Below, piece by piece: positions 1 through 17,711 of a DNA stretch of 64,000 nucleotides (its first letter is position 1; each line of letters opens with the position of its first letter). Location: the NCBI GenBank assembly GCA_028023455.1, contig JAQFVV010006272.1, positions 5,635,217 to 5,699,216 on the forward strand. Direction: 5' to 3'. The translations under genes and the position numbers were made by a program. Origin of the DNA: Epiperipatus broadwayi. Lineage: Eukaryota; Onychophora; Udeonychophora; Euonychophora; Peripatidae. The notes beneath the pieces were generated by a model that was not told the DNA's origin, searched no databases, and worked only from the letters and a program-made list of their open reading frames with translations.

Positions 1-519
1 TTAAACGTTTGAGAACTATTAAATTATTTAACTAAATCTCAAATGAGATATATATATTTATTTAAAAAAATCTCAATAATAATAACCTTATAAACATAAA
101 TTTATAAATATATATCTTTGAATAAAATAAATGAATTGGCAATTTGAAAAAGTGTGAGAAGCTATATCTTGCTTGCAGCTGACAGCATAGGTAAAATCTA
201 CATTGATGAAAAAGTATTTTGTTATTACCAAATTTGACCTATATATATAAAGATGTGTTTGAAAAAATTGATAAAAATATACTTGCTTACATTAATTTAA
301 ATAGTAAAAATCAGTCATATATCACATGACCTATATAGCTATATTACCAATATGTAATCTATAAAGAGCCTGCTACTAGCTCTAAAAAAAAAATTTTAAT
401 TAATTTAAATCTAAATTAAAATATTTTGTTTTCAATTAAATAAAGAATAACAAATTAGCAATAATAACAAATAAGCAAACTGTGTACATCAACTGAAATA
501 TATTAATTATTGGATAGTT
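1..519. other. AT-rich non-coding DNA, nothing recognised
   Basis: Strongly AT-rich sequence with homopolymer runs and no open frame or repeat I can name. It lies within what is probably intron 1 of the kinase gene whose first coding exon is at 16318-16479 on the - strand. Confidence 0.5.
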
Positions 520-736
520 CAAGTCTGAATATTAAGATAATTCGCAAGCTAGAGTCTCAATCATTTTAAATGAACTTGTAAATAATACTCTCTTTTTAGT
601 TATATCAATGTCAGATGATCATCTTTTATCTGATAAGATAGTTTGGCATTGATACAATAAAAAGATGAGGTGTTATTTAGAAGTTCATTTTTTTAGAAGT
701 CTAGCTTGTGAATTATCTTAAATGTATTCAGATTTG
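520..736. repeat. Foldback (inverted-repeat) element, about 217 bp
   Basis: The left half (about 520-612) is the imperfect reverse complement of the right half (about 625-736). Shared blocks include AAGATAATTCGCAAGCTAGA near 534 against its complement near 700-720, and TATCAATGTCAGATGATC near 602 against the GATA/GGCATTGATACA block near 640. There is no coding capacity. The form is that of a non-autonomous foldback or MITE-like element, and a transcript would form a long hairpin. The family is unknown. Confidence 0.65.
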
Positions 737-1232
737 TTTGTTCCAGGAATGGGTTTATATTCTTAGTATTAAATATTTAATAAGTCATAAAATTATTTAC
801 AAGTTTATTAAAATCATTAATTTACTATTATATATACATTATCAATTATTAATTTCTTATTTTCAACTACTTGATAATGAATTTCCAGCAAGACTATATT
901 TCTCAGTATCTTTTCTATTTAAAATCCTAAAATGTGAGCTATGATCTAATTCTTAGAGAAATGTGACTGAAAAGAGAGTAGACATCTTGAAAATTTATTT
1001 AAAAAAGCAGTTATTTTTAAAAAAATTTAACAGCTTTATATTTGATCAAGCATTAATATATTTTCATTATTAATGTTGAATATGTATTCCTTAAAACATA
1101 TCTAATAAATAATTAAGCTGATAATACAGTATTTGTATTTTTATTATATTATAAACAATTATTTTTAAATATAATCAATATAAATTTATAAGTAGGTAAC
1201 TTCTAAACTTATTTTAGGATTAAATTCATTCA
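737..1232. other. AT-rich non-coding DNA, nothing recognised
   Basis: A 78-codon open frame occurs at 708-944, but its composition is that of AT-rich noise and it overlaps the right arm of the foldback. I see no splice sites or domain. Confidence 0.45.
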
Positions 1233-2047
1233 AAAATCTTGAAATCCATGCAAATACAAGATAATATTTTAAAAAGTTTTGCATAAACAGAAATGGTGCT
1301 AATATAATGATAAACTATTAATTTCTTTGATCTACAATAAAAATGGAAAATGCTATGTATTTTTTTCAAAACTATGTTGATTTTCTTACCAAATGATATG
1401 TCTTTGTAATTAATAAATTAAATGCAAAATTAAAAAAAAAAAACTTAATTGTAATTATATTTTCTTTTTCTATCATTAAACAAAATTTGAGTTTATAAAA
1501 TAACTCACTTGAATTTTAAAATTATTTTACATAAATTAGAAAAATCAAAAAATAAAAATATTTACAAAAACTATTTGTTTTATAATAACTAACTTTTCAA
1601 TCTACATAATAATTTTAATATTTAAAATCTTGAAATCCATGCAAATACAAAACAATATTTTAAAAAGAAGTTTTGCATAAACAGAAATAGTGCTAATATA
1701 GTGATAAACTTTTAATTCCATTGATCTACAATAAAAATTTCTATGTGACAATTTGTATTGCCTGAAATGGAAAATGCTATATATATTTTTTTTTAAAATT
1801 ATGTTGATTTCTTTACCAAATGATATATCTTTGTAATTAATAAATTAATTGCAAAATTAAAAAAAAATTTAATAGTAATTATATTTTCTTATTCTAACAT
1901 TAAACAAGAATTGAGTTTATAAAATAACTCACATGAATCTTAAAATTACCTTACATAAATTATTAAAATAAAGAAAAAAAAATATTTACAAAAAATATTC
2001 ATTTTATAATAACTAACTTTTCAATCTATATAATAATTTTAATATTT
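1233..2047. repeat. Tandem duplication, unit about 391 bp, two copies
   Basis: A block beginning TCTTGAAATCCATGCAAATA near 1237 starts again near 1628, and the match runs on through the unit to a shared CTTTTCAATCTA..TAATTTTAATATTTAA end. Copy 1 is about 1233-1623 and copy 2 about 1624-2047. Copy 2 carries an extra ~26 bp near 1740-1766 and scattered substitutions, so the duplication is not recent. There is no coding potential. Confidence 0.8.
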
Positions 2048-4927
2048 AACTGCATACAATTAAGTTTGATAATATAAATTGTACAATCAATATTTTTTTT
2101 ATTTAGCTGATGATTTACTCTCCATGTAAAATGTTTGCATCTTTTATTCTTTAGTTTATATCACATATACAATAAATACTAAATTTAATTATTACTACAC
2201 TATAATATTTTAATCAATTCCTAATCAACTTATTTCTTGAGGATAATTTGATTTAAATCCTCAAATCTTTCCAATTAATTCAGAACTTATAAATAAGCTA
2301 ATAATATGCTTATTTATACATATTAACGATTTATTATATACATGCATATATGTTTAAATATCATATACATAATAATATTAGTTTTCATTTTATAACATCA
2401 CATTTTTAGTTTAGACTTATGTATACAGTTAGCTTAAACTTTTAACATGCACACACACATTCAAACCTTTTTTTTTGTCATTGCAAGAGTTTATTTCTTC
2501 AATTTACATGCTCTTTTCTCTCTTAGTTCAATTATACAATTTTACTATTCTACAATTTCTTTACAAATTACCTCAAATAAATTAGTTGTAATATATATAA
2601 TTTAAAAAATAATGATTACTATATCTAATATCACTAGTTGTGCAATCAGTATCTCACTATTAAAATTAAATTTAACAGATTGGAAGAATAAAATTTTCTT
2701 CATATCTAGATTCAACCTTGTAAGCCTATATATATTGAGAAATGATTAAGAATCTAACAAGGGAATCAACTAAATCTCATAAACTTGTAGTTTGATAGAG
2801 ATGTCAGATTAAAGGCTACATATCAAACAATGACTAACAAAATATGATAGAATAATGCAAATTAATATACATAAAATGTTTTCCAAAACAATTAAAGTGC
2901 ATAAAATTACTCATCTAAATACCATAAAATACGTGATTTCAAGCCAAATCAACTTCAGACCTTTACAAAAAGTACATTCATTGAGTATGTAGGTGCCATA
3001 TCATTTAATCATTCACATTTCACAAGCTAAGATAAAACAATGCATCACATTAATGGTATACTTTGTTTAAAAAATTAGTAAAAATTGAATTTAATACTTC
3101 AATACTCCTGCAGATATATATTTATTTATTTAAGTTTATGGATTTTTAAAAAAAATATTTCTAATTATTCATAGTTATTAGATTTGTAAAAATTTCAATT
3201 GGGAGAGATTCCCTGAGAATTTCTAAATCCTTCAATACAACTACATGCACAGATAATAATCATTTATTATATGATTCAGTTTATGATTGTCACAGATACA
3301 TAAATCTAAGTAAGTTAAATTAATTTCTGAAGCAGCTAAACACAGGTGGTGCTGAATCTATTGATGATACTCTACAATATCTAGGAAAATCAAATCCGAC
3401 AAATTCAATATTAATCAAGACAAAAAAATTTGTTTGGGATTTCACAAGAAGTTCATTTCTTATGCCATAATTCATCACCTATCTGAAGAAATTTTTGGCT
3501 GAACATTCACTAAAAAAAAAGATTTCATTTGAAGATATTTGTTAGATAGTGAAATTAATAGTCTCATCTATTTAATAATTCTGGTAAAGAATTAGCCAAT
3601 AATATTTCTCAAAAACTAATATTAATTATGTAACTAGATATATAATGTCAGAATTTTTTCTCAACCAACATTCAGAATATATAAATGCTAAAGAATTAAT
3701 TTTTATAATAATCATTTAGCTTTTCAAGGTTATGCCTAAAAATTTATTTTAAATCTAATCTTCAAAAAATAAAAACAGGTAGTAACAAAGAATCATATTT
3801 CAATCTATTATTACAAATTATTTTCAGTTTATATGATTCTTATCTGTTTTTATATAGAAAGTTGAACATACTGTCTTTGAAGGATTAAAGAAATGGTATT
3901 AGTTTTGGAATTTTTCCAACTAAATATCATTTGAACTATCTTCAATAGAAATTGTTCTGCTAAATCATTTGACATAAAGATAATACTATATCTGGCTTGC
4001 ATCTAGTCAAGAAACAATAAAGAATTAAATTTTAATAATATAAGAATTATTAGAGGAATGCTGAGATTTTTGTAGCACAAATTACATCAATTTTATAAAA
4101 TATATACATTTTTGATTTTGATAAACTCTCAATGTTTGTTTAATTGAAGGAATCCTTAGTGTACGATGTCTGAAAAAAATTATTCTGAAAAGAAAACATA
4201 TTACTAATACCATGCAATCATTTTTTCATTTCATCTGTTTAGAAATTACTTTTGCAGCCTTAGTACAAATTTCAATTATCTCAAAAACTTTTAACATAGG
4301 TCAGTTATTCAAAACCAAATGAGTCATTATCAAAAGGTATCTATATATGAGAAGTTAAATCTATATTTTATTAAATTAGTTACTTAAATCCATAGCAACC
4401 AGGGTACTTTCTATATGCTAATTACCATTTAAAAAAAAAAAAAACTATACTTATTGGTCACATCATGAATTCTAAAATTATATACTTTATTTCTAATGAA
4501 AAAATCAAATGACTAATTTGTATAAATTAACTATGTAACTTGATCTATATTATATAACCATCTGCCCTATTCTACTTCATAACCTTTCGATAGCCATGTT
4601 TTCGACCATGGCTATTTGTTTGGAGATGGCACTAATAGTTGTTCTTCTTTAAATCATTTTTCTGCACAAATTAAACATTTTTTTCCAGTTTCCATGCTTA
4701 AATGAAGCTTGAAAACATAATTAATGTAATATTGATGTATTAGTTCAAAAATTAAATCTGAAAAGTTCAATATCTTCTAGAGCTGGCAAAAGATAAAAAT
4801 CATTCAGCACTATCTCCACTTGCTTATTGGATTTAGTTTATTGTTGGAATGGCAAAAAAAAATCATTTTTTTGCATAATTTATTAAAAATTAGTGAGTAT
4901 TTTTACATCAGATAATAACCATTTTCT
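2048..4927. other. Non-coding DNA, nothing recognised
   Basis: No open frame of interest, no kinase exon and no recognised transposon domain on either strand. One small perfect hairpin lies at 4590-4615: 9-bp arms ATAGCCATG/CATGGCTAT around an 8-nt loop. Otherwise there are only A/T runs and a short CA microsatellite near 2448-2459. Confidence 0.45.
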
Positions 4928-5944
4928 GTAGCAAACTCCATCAAATATTGTCGCCCAGTGCAAATCATAGTAATCAATGGATGCCTAGGTTTGTGCATAA
5001 AACTCTATCTAGTATCTAGTGCCTACTCATTCAATATTCTCAGACTAGTTCTAATTTCTGGCTTTTCTAACTACTACACCTAGATTTCAGGATCCAATGC
5101 AACCCTTCAGCAGTTATCTTTTACCTATTTAGTTAACTATAAAACTATGGGCCCAAGATAAAAACAATGTTTTCAATTCAAGCTAATTTACTTGTATAGT
5201 CATACAGATCTGAACCCAGTTCAGTATCATTTTGATGTCTGGTTTTTAAATAATCACAGTTATCCTCAACCTATAGTCAGGATTGGTTAAATAATACAAC
5301 ACATACTCACTATTTCCTGTTTACACAAGCTGTTAATATAGTAGCAAACTCTCTATACAGTACTACTACCCAGTGCTAACTACAATAATCAAAGAGTGCT
5401 TGAAGCTTTGTACATCAAAATCCTTATCTAGTGCCTAGATATTCAATATTCCCAGACTAGTTTCATCAGTGAGGAGCCTTGGATTTGAGAGCACTGTACT
5501 TAGATAACAGCTTGTGGAAATGGCATTGGTGATCATGTGATGTAAAAAGTATTTTCAAATCAATCCTGCCCATAGGATGATGGTGACTAATGTTATTAAA
5601 AAACCAGACACCAAAATGTACAGATATTGAATTGAGTTCAGATCTATATGACTGTATAAGTGATTAGCTTGGATTGAAAACATTACTGTTTTCATTTTGG
5701 GCTCATAGTTTTGTCGTTAACTAAATAGGTAAAAGATAGATTCTGGAGTGTTGCATTAGATCCTAGGATTTAGGTGCAGTACTCTCAGATCCAAATCTCC
5801 ACCCTGATTAAAGTCATGAGCTAGAAATTAGACTGGGAATATTGAATGAGTAGGCATTAGATAGGGATTTTATGCATAAATCTTCTAGCATCTATTGATT
5901 ACTATGGCTTACACTAAGTGGCACTACTATATGGAGTTTGCTAC
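4928..5944. repeat. Long foldback element (repeat family A), about 1.0 kb
   Basis: The first ~360 bp (4928-5290), starting GTAGCAAACTCCAT, is the reverse complement of the last ~350 bp (about 5590-5944), which ends ATGGAGTTTGCTAC. Between them a third, direct partial copy of the same start lies at 5341-5515. The copies share blocks such as TTTACCTATTTAGTTAAC and CTACTCATTCAATATTC. A fourth, shorter copy is at 22963-23171. No reading frame is maintained, so this is non-autonomous. The class is not recognised: the long arms suggest a foldback DNA element, but the isolated copy has an 11-bp target duplication more like a SINE. Confidence 0.75.
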
Positions 5945-7261
5945 TGGATTATTTTTACACTATAATATTATAGTAAACATTAAAAACCAAAAAAATATAT
6001 GTATATACTTTAATTTACATGTATAACTTTGATTTTATTTGTATGTTTTATTTTTAAAAATAGAAGTTAATAGTTTGCCGTAATTCTACGACTGTCATAA
6101 TATTGTTAAATCTTTTTAAAAGTGATCATTAAATGCATTTATGAACTCAGCTCTAGGAACTTTTGAAATATTTTAAAATTATAAACAGAAATTTAAAATT
6201 TAAAAGATAATTTTTGATAGTTTTACATTTATTCATTTCAGTTTTAAAAAGTTTTTATTCAACAAAAGTTTCATTCAATTTTCTAAGTTGCTACTTGATT
6301 GCACTCCTGAATACTATCCAATGAGAAGAAAGTTCTTTGCTCTCACTGTGTACTCAACTAATTATTACTATTATTACTTCAATACTTTCAAACATCAAAT
6401 ATGATTTTTTTTAATATATTACATTTGTAAACTTAAATTACTATCAAATCAAACCCAATTTATTGAATTCTAATATAGAATAATGGTTTGGTATTAATTA
6501 TTTGAAAAAAATTACCACCAAGGCTAACAAAAGAAAATGTCATTTTTCAAAAGGGTTAATAAAGATTTGATTCCTTTTAATACTGTTTTATGTGATTCAA
6601 CTTAATGATTATATTAATATTATTTGTGCACCGAGGATCATAAAATTCTGATATCCTCTACAGCATTGCATCAATTATAATCACATTTAACAGTTCACAT
6701 TTCAATGTTTTCATAAAATAATCCAGTTAATCATTCTATCACAACACTAAACTATTTAGGACACTGCCTTCATAATGAATAGGTGCAAAATTAAAGTGCT
6801 CAATTCTAATATACACATATCTTATATTTTTGTTCCAATAATTTTTATTTAAATTATGAAATTATACATATATTTAATAATTATATACATAAGTACATAT
6901 CTTTAGAAAATAAAAATTTAAAAAACATTTTACAATATTTATTTATTTTCTTATCTGCATTGAATAATAAAATTAAAAAAACAAAACAAATTTAACATCT
7001 TTTAAAACTAGAAATAGATATTTATTTTAAAAAAAGAAATTGTTTTTTTAATGATGTAAGAGAAGTGATTTTAAAAGAACATTGTTGAAATGATATATAT
7101 ATTGTTTTCTTTGAAAGTTTATGATGATGGCATTTTAGTGGTATTATATAAATGTTGGAATATTTTACAAAAATTCTAACTTTCTTTAAACTTTTCAAAT
7201 ATATTCAATTACTAGTAATAACACACAAACTAGTAGCTAATATATAACACAATGATTCAAG
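5945..7261. other. Non-coding DNA, nothing recognised
   Basis: AT-rich sequence without a recognisable exon, repeat or RNA on either strand. Confidence 0.45.
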
Positions 7262-7404
7262 TAGTAGTATTCTCTTTTCTTCTCTAGGTATTACTGGCTT
7301 TACCAGAGACAGTACTAGTATGGGAATCAAACTGAGACTTCTAGATTTGTTAATATCGAATTTAAAGTGATACTCTAATCAATTAGACTATTCTGTCAAA
7401 AGCA
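7262..7404 (-). repeat. tRNA-headed SINE, family B, copy 1
   Basis: Read on the - strand this starts with a tRNA-like segment: a box-A-like AGTCTAATTGATTAGAGTA near 7360-7390 and a box-B-like GTTTGATTCCC near 7325-7340. A body follows with CTGTCTCTGGTAAAGCCAGT and a purine-rich AGAGAAGAAAAGAGAA end. The same head and body recur on the + strand 400 bp away (7670-7800), which identifies a dispersed SINE family rather than a tRNA gene. I could not define clean target duplications, so the copy is old. Confidence 0.6.
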
Positions 7405-7669
7405 ACAATCATAGAAATTTCATATACTTACTTGTCTATGAGGATTCTCGTAATTACTTCAGATTTTCCTAAGGCTAAGATTAGTGAATGGCTTCCAAAC
7501 ATTACAAATTAATTGACTTATGGATTACAGAAACTTCTCTGGATTTTCCACAAATTAACCTAGTGTGATAATTAATAATGTTCAAATGCTATTTATTAAC
7601 CTTGCTTTTAGGAAAACCTTTAGGAAAACGTGAACAAATAAGGCAAATCCTTAAAATAAGTATATCGAC

Positions 7670-7800
7670 TTGTTTTGTCTGAATAGTCTAAATAGTCAGA
7701 GCATCACATAAATCAATCTAAAACCCCAGGTCTGATTCCTAGACTAATATTGTTTCTGGTCAAGCTCATAACATCTAAAGAAAAGAGAAGAATATCACTC
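7670..7800 (+). repeat. tRNA-headed SINE, family B, copy 2
   Basis: Same family as the copy at 7262-7404 but on the opposite strand. It has a box-A-like AGTCTAAATAGTCAGAGCA near 7687, a box-B-like GGTCTGATTCC near 7729, then a body resembling TGTTTCTGGTCAAGC and a purine-rich AAAGAAAAGAGAAGAAT end. The two copies differ by many substitutions. Assignment to a tRNA-derived SINE rests on the spacing of the two boxes and the shared body. Confidence 0.6.
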
Positions 7801-10800
7801 AAAACATTGAACTGTATACTAAGCTGTATGCTATTAAGAACAGTTGAATACATTTGAAAAATTTAAATAATGTTTGATTTTTTTTCTTAAGACATTTAAC
7901 AATTAATATTAGATAATGGAAATAGTCCAATATATAATTAACGATATACATACATATATATATGTAGTTCCCTACTGAGATAAATCTCATATAAATCTAA
8001 ACTTATGTAAACAATTCCCAGTTAACATGAAGTGCAAAAAAAATAAAAAAATATGGTTAACATATCCTTCATTTCTTGTAAATAATTTTTTTTTCCAGAC
8101 ATAAAAGAAATTTTTATTTGGAAAATCATTTTCATGTTCAGCAACATGATTAATGAAAAATGTACAACGGATAACAAAATTTTGATTTTTATAAACTCAT
8201 GAATTGCATTTATAACTACTGCTAATTATACAACATCATAGAACAATAAAATCTAGTTTCTACAATCAATTTTACACTGACAGAAAATTACTGTATTTTT
8301 AGATCATGGAGCAATTTCTCTTGAGCTTGGCTATCCATAATACTGGAATTCTGTTGCCTTTATTATATTTATTCAACAATGATAGTGTTTCAAATTGAAT
8401 GGCTCATCCTTCCCCAATTTAATATTTATGGTTTTATTTAACTTTTACAGATTCTCATTGATAATATTTATGTAACTTAAATGAGAAACACATAATTAAT
8501 ATTAAATATTAAAGATACAAATGTTAAATTCGTAGAAACAAAGAATATAAGATACAACTGGAATGGTAGAGGTTTTACTGAGATGATATATATATTGTAA
8601 GTAACCAGATTGGTGTATGTCACAATATTTAAAAAAAAATTACAATAAAAAAGTGTGTTGATCTTATTTAATTTTCATTTCACTTGATCTATGGATAATG
8701 GAAGTGTTTAAGTATTAATAGTAACCAGGTAACTATGGCAACTATACTACTCAAACAACATTCTTATTTATTATTAATATTTAGCATCAATTTATAAATC
8801 TTGTGATCAACCTCGAAAAAAAATATGAACATATGAATAAATAAATAGATTTTGGAAATAGTTAAGTGAATCGTAAAAGCTTACTTGAAGAGAATTAATA
8901 TTATTATTAAGTATTACACATTTCAATTTCAGTTATTACAATCACCACAGCAACACATAAAATTAAATGTTTTGTTTCATATATGTTGTTCATAAATTAG
9001 TTATATAAAAAATATTATTATTAAAAAAAAATATGTAAAAATATTTATATCCATTAAAATGTATTAGAATTATAATATGAATTCTTTATTTTGGTTTAAA
9101 ATGAAAAATAACTTGTAAAACAGTATTTTATTTTTACTGCATCCAATTATTTTAAAATCTCCATTTCACTTATTAATTGGAGGCAAATTTTCTTCAACAA
9201 TTTCTTACACCATTGAGTCAAATTTGAGCAATATTCAACAGTTGTGACAACAGTAATGTCATCAAGAGTATCTTATAAATAGAAGAGAAACTATAATTTG
9301 AGTTCATGTAATTTTGTCACTCCCTACACTGGACACTTTAGATCTGTCTTTAAAAATTTATTAAATTTTGTTTAAGTGATTAATTTATAAACCATGGAAA
9401 AATAAAAATTTTAACTATCTGCCCATTCAATTGAGGCAGTTGCTGATAAAATTCCAGGGGAAATGGCAAGAATGTGAAGAAAAAAAACCCATCAAAATGC
9501 ATTGTATTGCAGGTCAGCTATAAAAATATTCCATGGTTAAAAATCCAGATTGGCATTTATTTATTTGTGGATATGAACCCCATTATATGTCTATGGATGT
9601 CATATTTCAGATCAAAGAATTTTAGAAAATCAATTAATTCAACTTATGCGTGATATTAGGCAATTTCGTACTTCAAAAAGAAAAGGAAAAAGGCAAGTAT
9701 TTATTCTTCACTTGATTATAACTGAATTGTGTCATTGAAAAAATTCTCTTTATACCTTATCATCAATGAAAAAGGAAAAAAAAGCCAGTGATGTGTAATT
9801 TTACATCGACTAAGTATCTGCTGGTTTTATGCTTAAAAGAAAATATCGGAATTCAAATACGAAAGTACTTAGATTCAAATTCGTGTTAGTTACCATTCAT
9901 ATTTATCTTCTCTACTTAAAGGAAAATCATCTCTACACCTTAAGATCAGAAATAAAGAATCAGAAGCTATGATGGATCCATGGATAGTGAGTGAAAATAG
10001 ATAGACTTTCACTTAGGTGTTATGATTTCTATGTGTATATATTTTTATTAAAAAAAAAAGGAGTTTACATTTGATTTTAAAAACATAGGTAAATAATATA
10101 TATATGGGTATGATAGAATTCAAGCAACAAAAAGATCGGATTCATTTTGTTCTTATTATTAAATTCTTATCTGATGATATAAGTTAATAAGACCTGATGT
10201 TTTCAAATATTCATTTTTTTTTTTTGTATGTTCAAGATTTAACTTGGATATTTGGATAAAAAAGTGTTTAAATATAACTGATTTTTTTTTTTCTTTATGC
10301 TTGTTTAATTATTTAGTGATTACATTTATGAATAAACAGATATCAATTTTTATTTGATCACATTTTTTTTTTTTATCATTGTATATGCTATTTAAAATAT
10401 CTCCTTCCATTTTATATTTATGGTATTATTGCCTTGCAGCATTTTTTTTTTTAGTTCCATACACATAGATTTTATTAGTATTTTTATTGATTTTAGTCTA
10501 TGGCAAACATTGATTGTTTGGTCTGTTATATTTTTATTATTACTGTTAAAATTTTTTATTATAAATGAATAAATTTAGAGTTGATTTAAAATCCGGTGAA
10601 TCTATCTAATTATTTCTTTTGAATGTGCAAGATAATTTTAGTACTTAAAATCTGATCCAAGATCAAACCCATCTTGGTAAGTTATTATTATCAGTGAAAT
10701 AGAATTATATATATATATTATACATCATTTTTTAAATCTAATTACATATAAATTTTAAGTTTGTTACTGCATTTAAATATTTGTTTACTTATCTAAATCA

Positions 10801-12523
10801 ATATTACTAGTAGAAATAATTTCATTAATTCCAAGTTGATTATTTATTTGCTTATCTTGTCCTTTTACAAAAATCTTAATAGATTTTTATTTTATCATTA
10901 GTCAAAATGATATCTTAATTACCTTCTTAAATTTCTTTGAAGTGGAGATCATAAATTTTATTAACCAGTAGAGAACTGAATATTATCTTTGGCTTGGATA
11001 ACTGCCAATTATTGTCATATATAGTTTGTTAAAAAATCCATTTTTATAATTGATTGATTGGAAATTTATATAGATGAATAATATCAATGACTGTAAGTCT
11101 GTAAATATCCAGTAGAAACCTATGGTATATTTTATATAATGTGAATTGGGTATTGTAAAAATGTAAAATTATCTAATAGATTTATTGATAACAAATTCTT
11201 GTAGAGTGGAATAATTATATATCACTATAGTGTAGGGTATGAATAAAATATTGATATTATATTTAACTTTTTATTGAAATAGATACAAAACTGAGTAAAA
11301 GTTTATTTTATTTAAACATTATAAATATTGTATAGTTTAGAAAACGTTCTCAAAATATAATTATAATTATTTAGAAACTACACGATTTAACAGAAAGCTA
11401 TTAAATATTAAAGTAAATTTGCATTACTGTAAATAATATTAGATTAGTAAAGTATGTCGGAAATTAATTGTTTAGTGATTCAAATTTAATCTTATTCAAT
11501 TATCAATCAAATAGATGTCTTAAACATGCATCATTGTGCTTATTGCAGTTTACTTTGGAATCGTGGATAGATTTGTTGATGTCTGAGGCGATGATCTCAT
11601 TTGCTTTATTTCGTTTTAAAATGAATCTGAATAAATTAGATTTTAATAGATTGTTAGTATTTTATGATAATGTAATGGACAATTTAAATAATTATATATG
11701 GGGAAATATTGTTATGGCCTAGTGTGATCAATAACTGAGCTAGATAATTTTACACAGATTCTAACAGTTACCATTTGTTTATGCATGTTTTTGCTCTGTG
11801 GTAAAGAATATAAATCTTAAGGGCATTTCTTTATGACAAATGTTGACTGAACAAATGTAGAGAGGTAATGAGATACAAAATCCATTATTATTGTGACAGA
11901 AAGTAACTATTCAATGCTAGCCTATGATGATTGTGCACAAGTGGCAATTATTATAAAATGCCAAATTACCTTTAAGTCTTTTATAAAATGACATTCCACA
12001 TTTAGGCTAGATCTATATTATTATGAATGACATCTCAATTCTGAGACATAGTAAAGTTTTTTTTATAATGGTTGCTTCATTGTTTTTGAAAAATATTTGA
12101 TGAATTAATTATTTTATCTTGAATATTTTGAGAGAAAACTTATAGATTAGAAAAAAAATTAGAAAATTTGTAAATGAGGTAGTAGATACATGCAACATTT
12201 ATTAGTCTTATTAAAGAAGAAAAAGACACATGAAAAATTGTAAGAATGAGATGTTTAATCTCTATGACATTTAATATTTGTTTAGATAATATGTTAAATA
12301 AGTATTGTTTTTATAAGATGAAATTAATACTGAAAAAAAATTTAATGCAGCAGTGAAAGTAGTTGACTCAAAAGCTGAAGGTTCCTCTATTAATCCCAAC
12401 TAAGAAAAAAAAAAATGAAGAAAGATAAAAATAAATTTAAAAAATTAAGGAAGTTCAACAGAATGAAATTATTGTATTCAATCTTGAAATAATTAAATAT
12501 TTACTTTATTAGCATGTAATCTA
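7801..12523. other. Non-coding DNA, nothing recognised
   Basis: AT-rich sequence with many T and A runs (for example near 10210-10240 and 10367-10376). An 84-codon open frame at 11468-11722 has no recognisable domain, and I judge it chance. No SLK exon 2 is visible on the - strand: I looked for the kinase VEIDIL, HRDLK, DFG and APE motifs by eye. Confidence 0.4.
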
Positions 12524-12630
12524 TAAAATATATGTGCTTGGTGCACAGATAATGAAGTTAGTAAAGGCAAATAATACTCTGCTTTTACTAACTTCATTAT
12601 CTGTGCACCAAGCACATATATATTTTATGT
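12524..12630. repeat. Near-perfect hairpin element, about 105 bp
   Basis: TATATGTGCTTGGTGCACAG and the following ~18 bases (to about 12565) are repeated as a perfect reverse complement at about 12583-12622. The spacer is ~17 nt and includes CAAATAATACTCTGC. Arms are ~38 bp with no mismatch seen, extended by ATAAAATATA with a 2-nt indel. The perfection of the arms implies a recent origin. It may be a miniature palindromic element or a source of a long hairpin RNA. Confidence 0.8.
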
Positions 12631-17399
<4,769 letters not shown>

Positions 17400-17700
17400 A
17401 TTTAAATATTTGAAAACCAGGCACTCTTCACAAACCTGGAGCTTAAATTGTAAGTATAGGCGATTTGAAGTCAGGTTTTCAAGCACCCTTCAACTATCCA
17501 CACTATCTCATACAACTGATACACATGACCACACGCATGTAGAAAAGATAAATAATCAACAATAATCATATTTCGTGCTAAACCAGCACTCATCAATTGG
17601 TCCAGATTATCATTTCCCACACATATGTATATAATCAGTACTCAGTTTATATTAAGATAGCAAATCTTCATACTTTAATGGACAGGATCAATCCACTCCA
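17400..17700 (-). repeat. Hammerhead-repeat unit, inverted partial copy
   Basis: Read on the - strand this is a partial copy of the ~480-bp unit that follows at 17712-18385 on the + strand, so the two lie head to head around 17700. It contains a ribozyme-like segment near 17560-17610 with an intact stem II (GTGCT, loop GGTTT, AGCAC) and GAAA. However, the core starts TTGATGA instead of CTGATGA, and the region carrying stem III and the cleavage site is altered, so this ribozyme copy should be inactive. Confidence 0.7.
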
Positions 17701-17711
17701 ACTTTTCAGCT

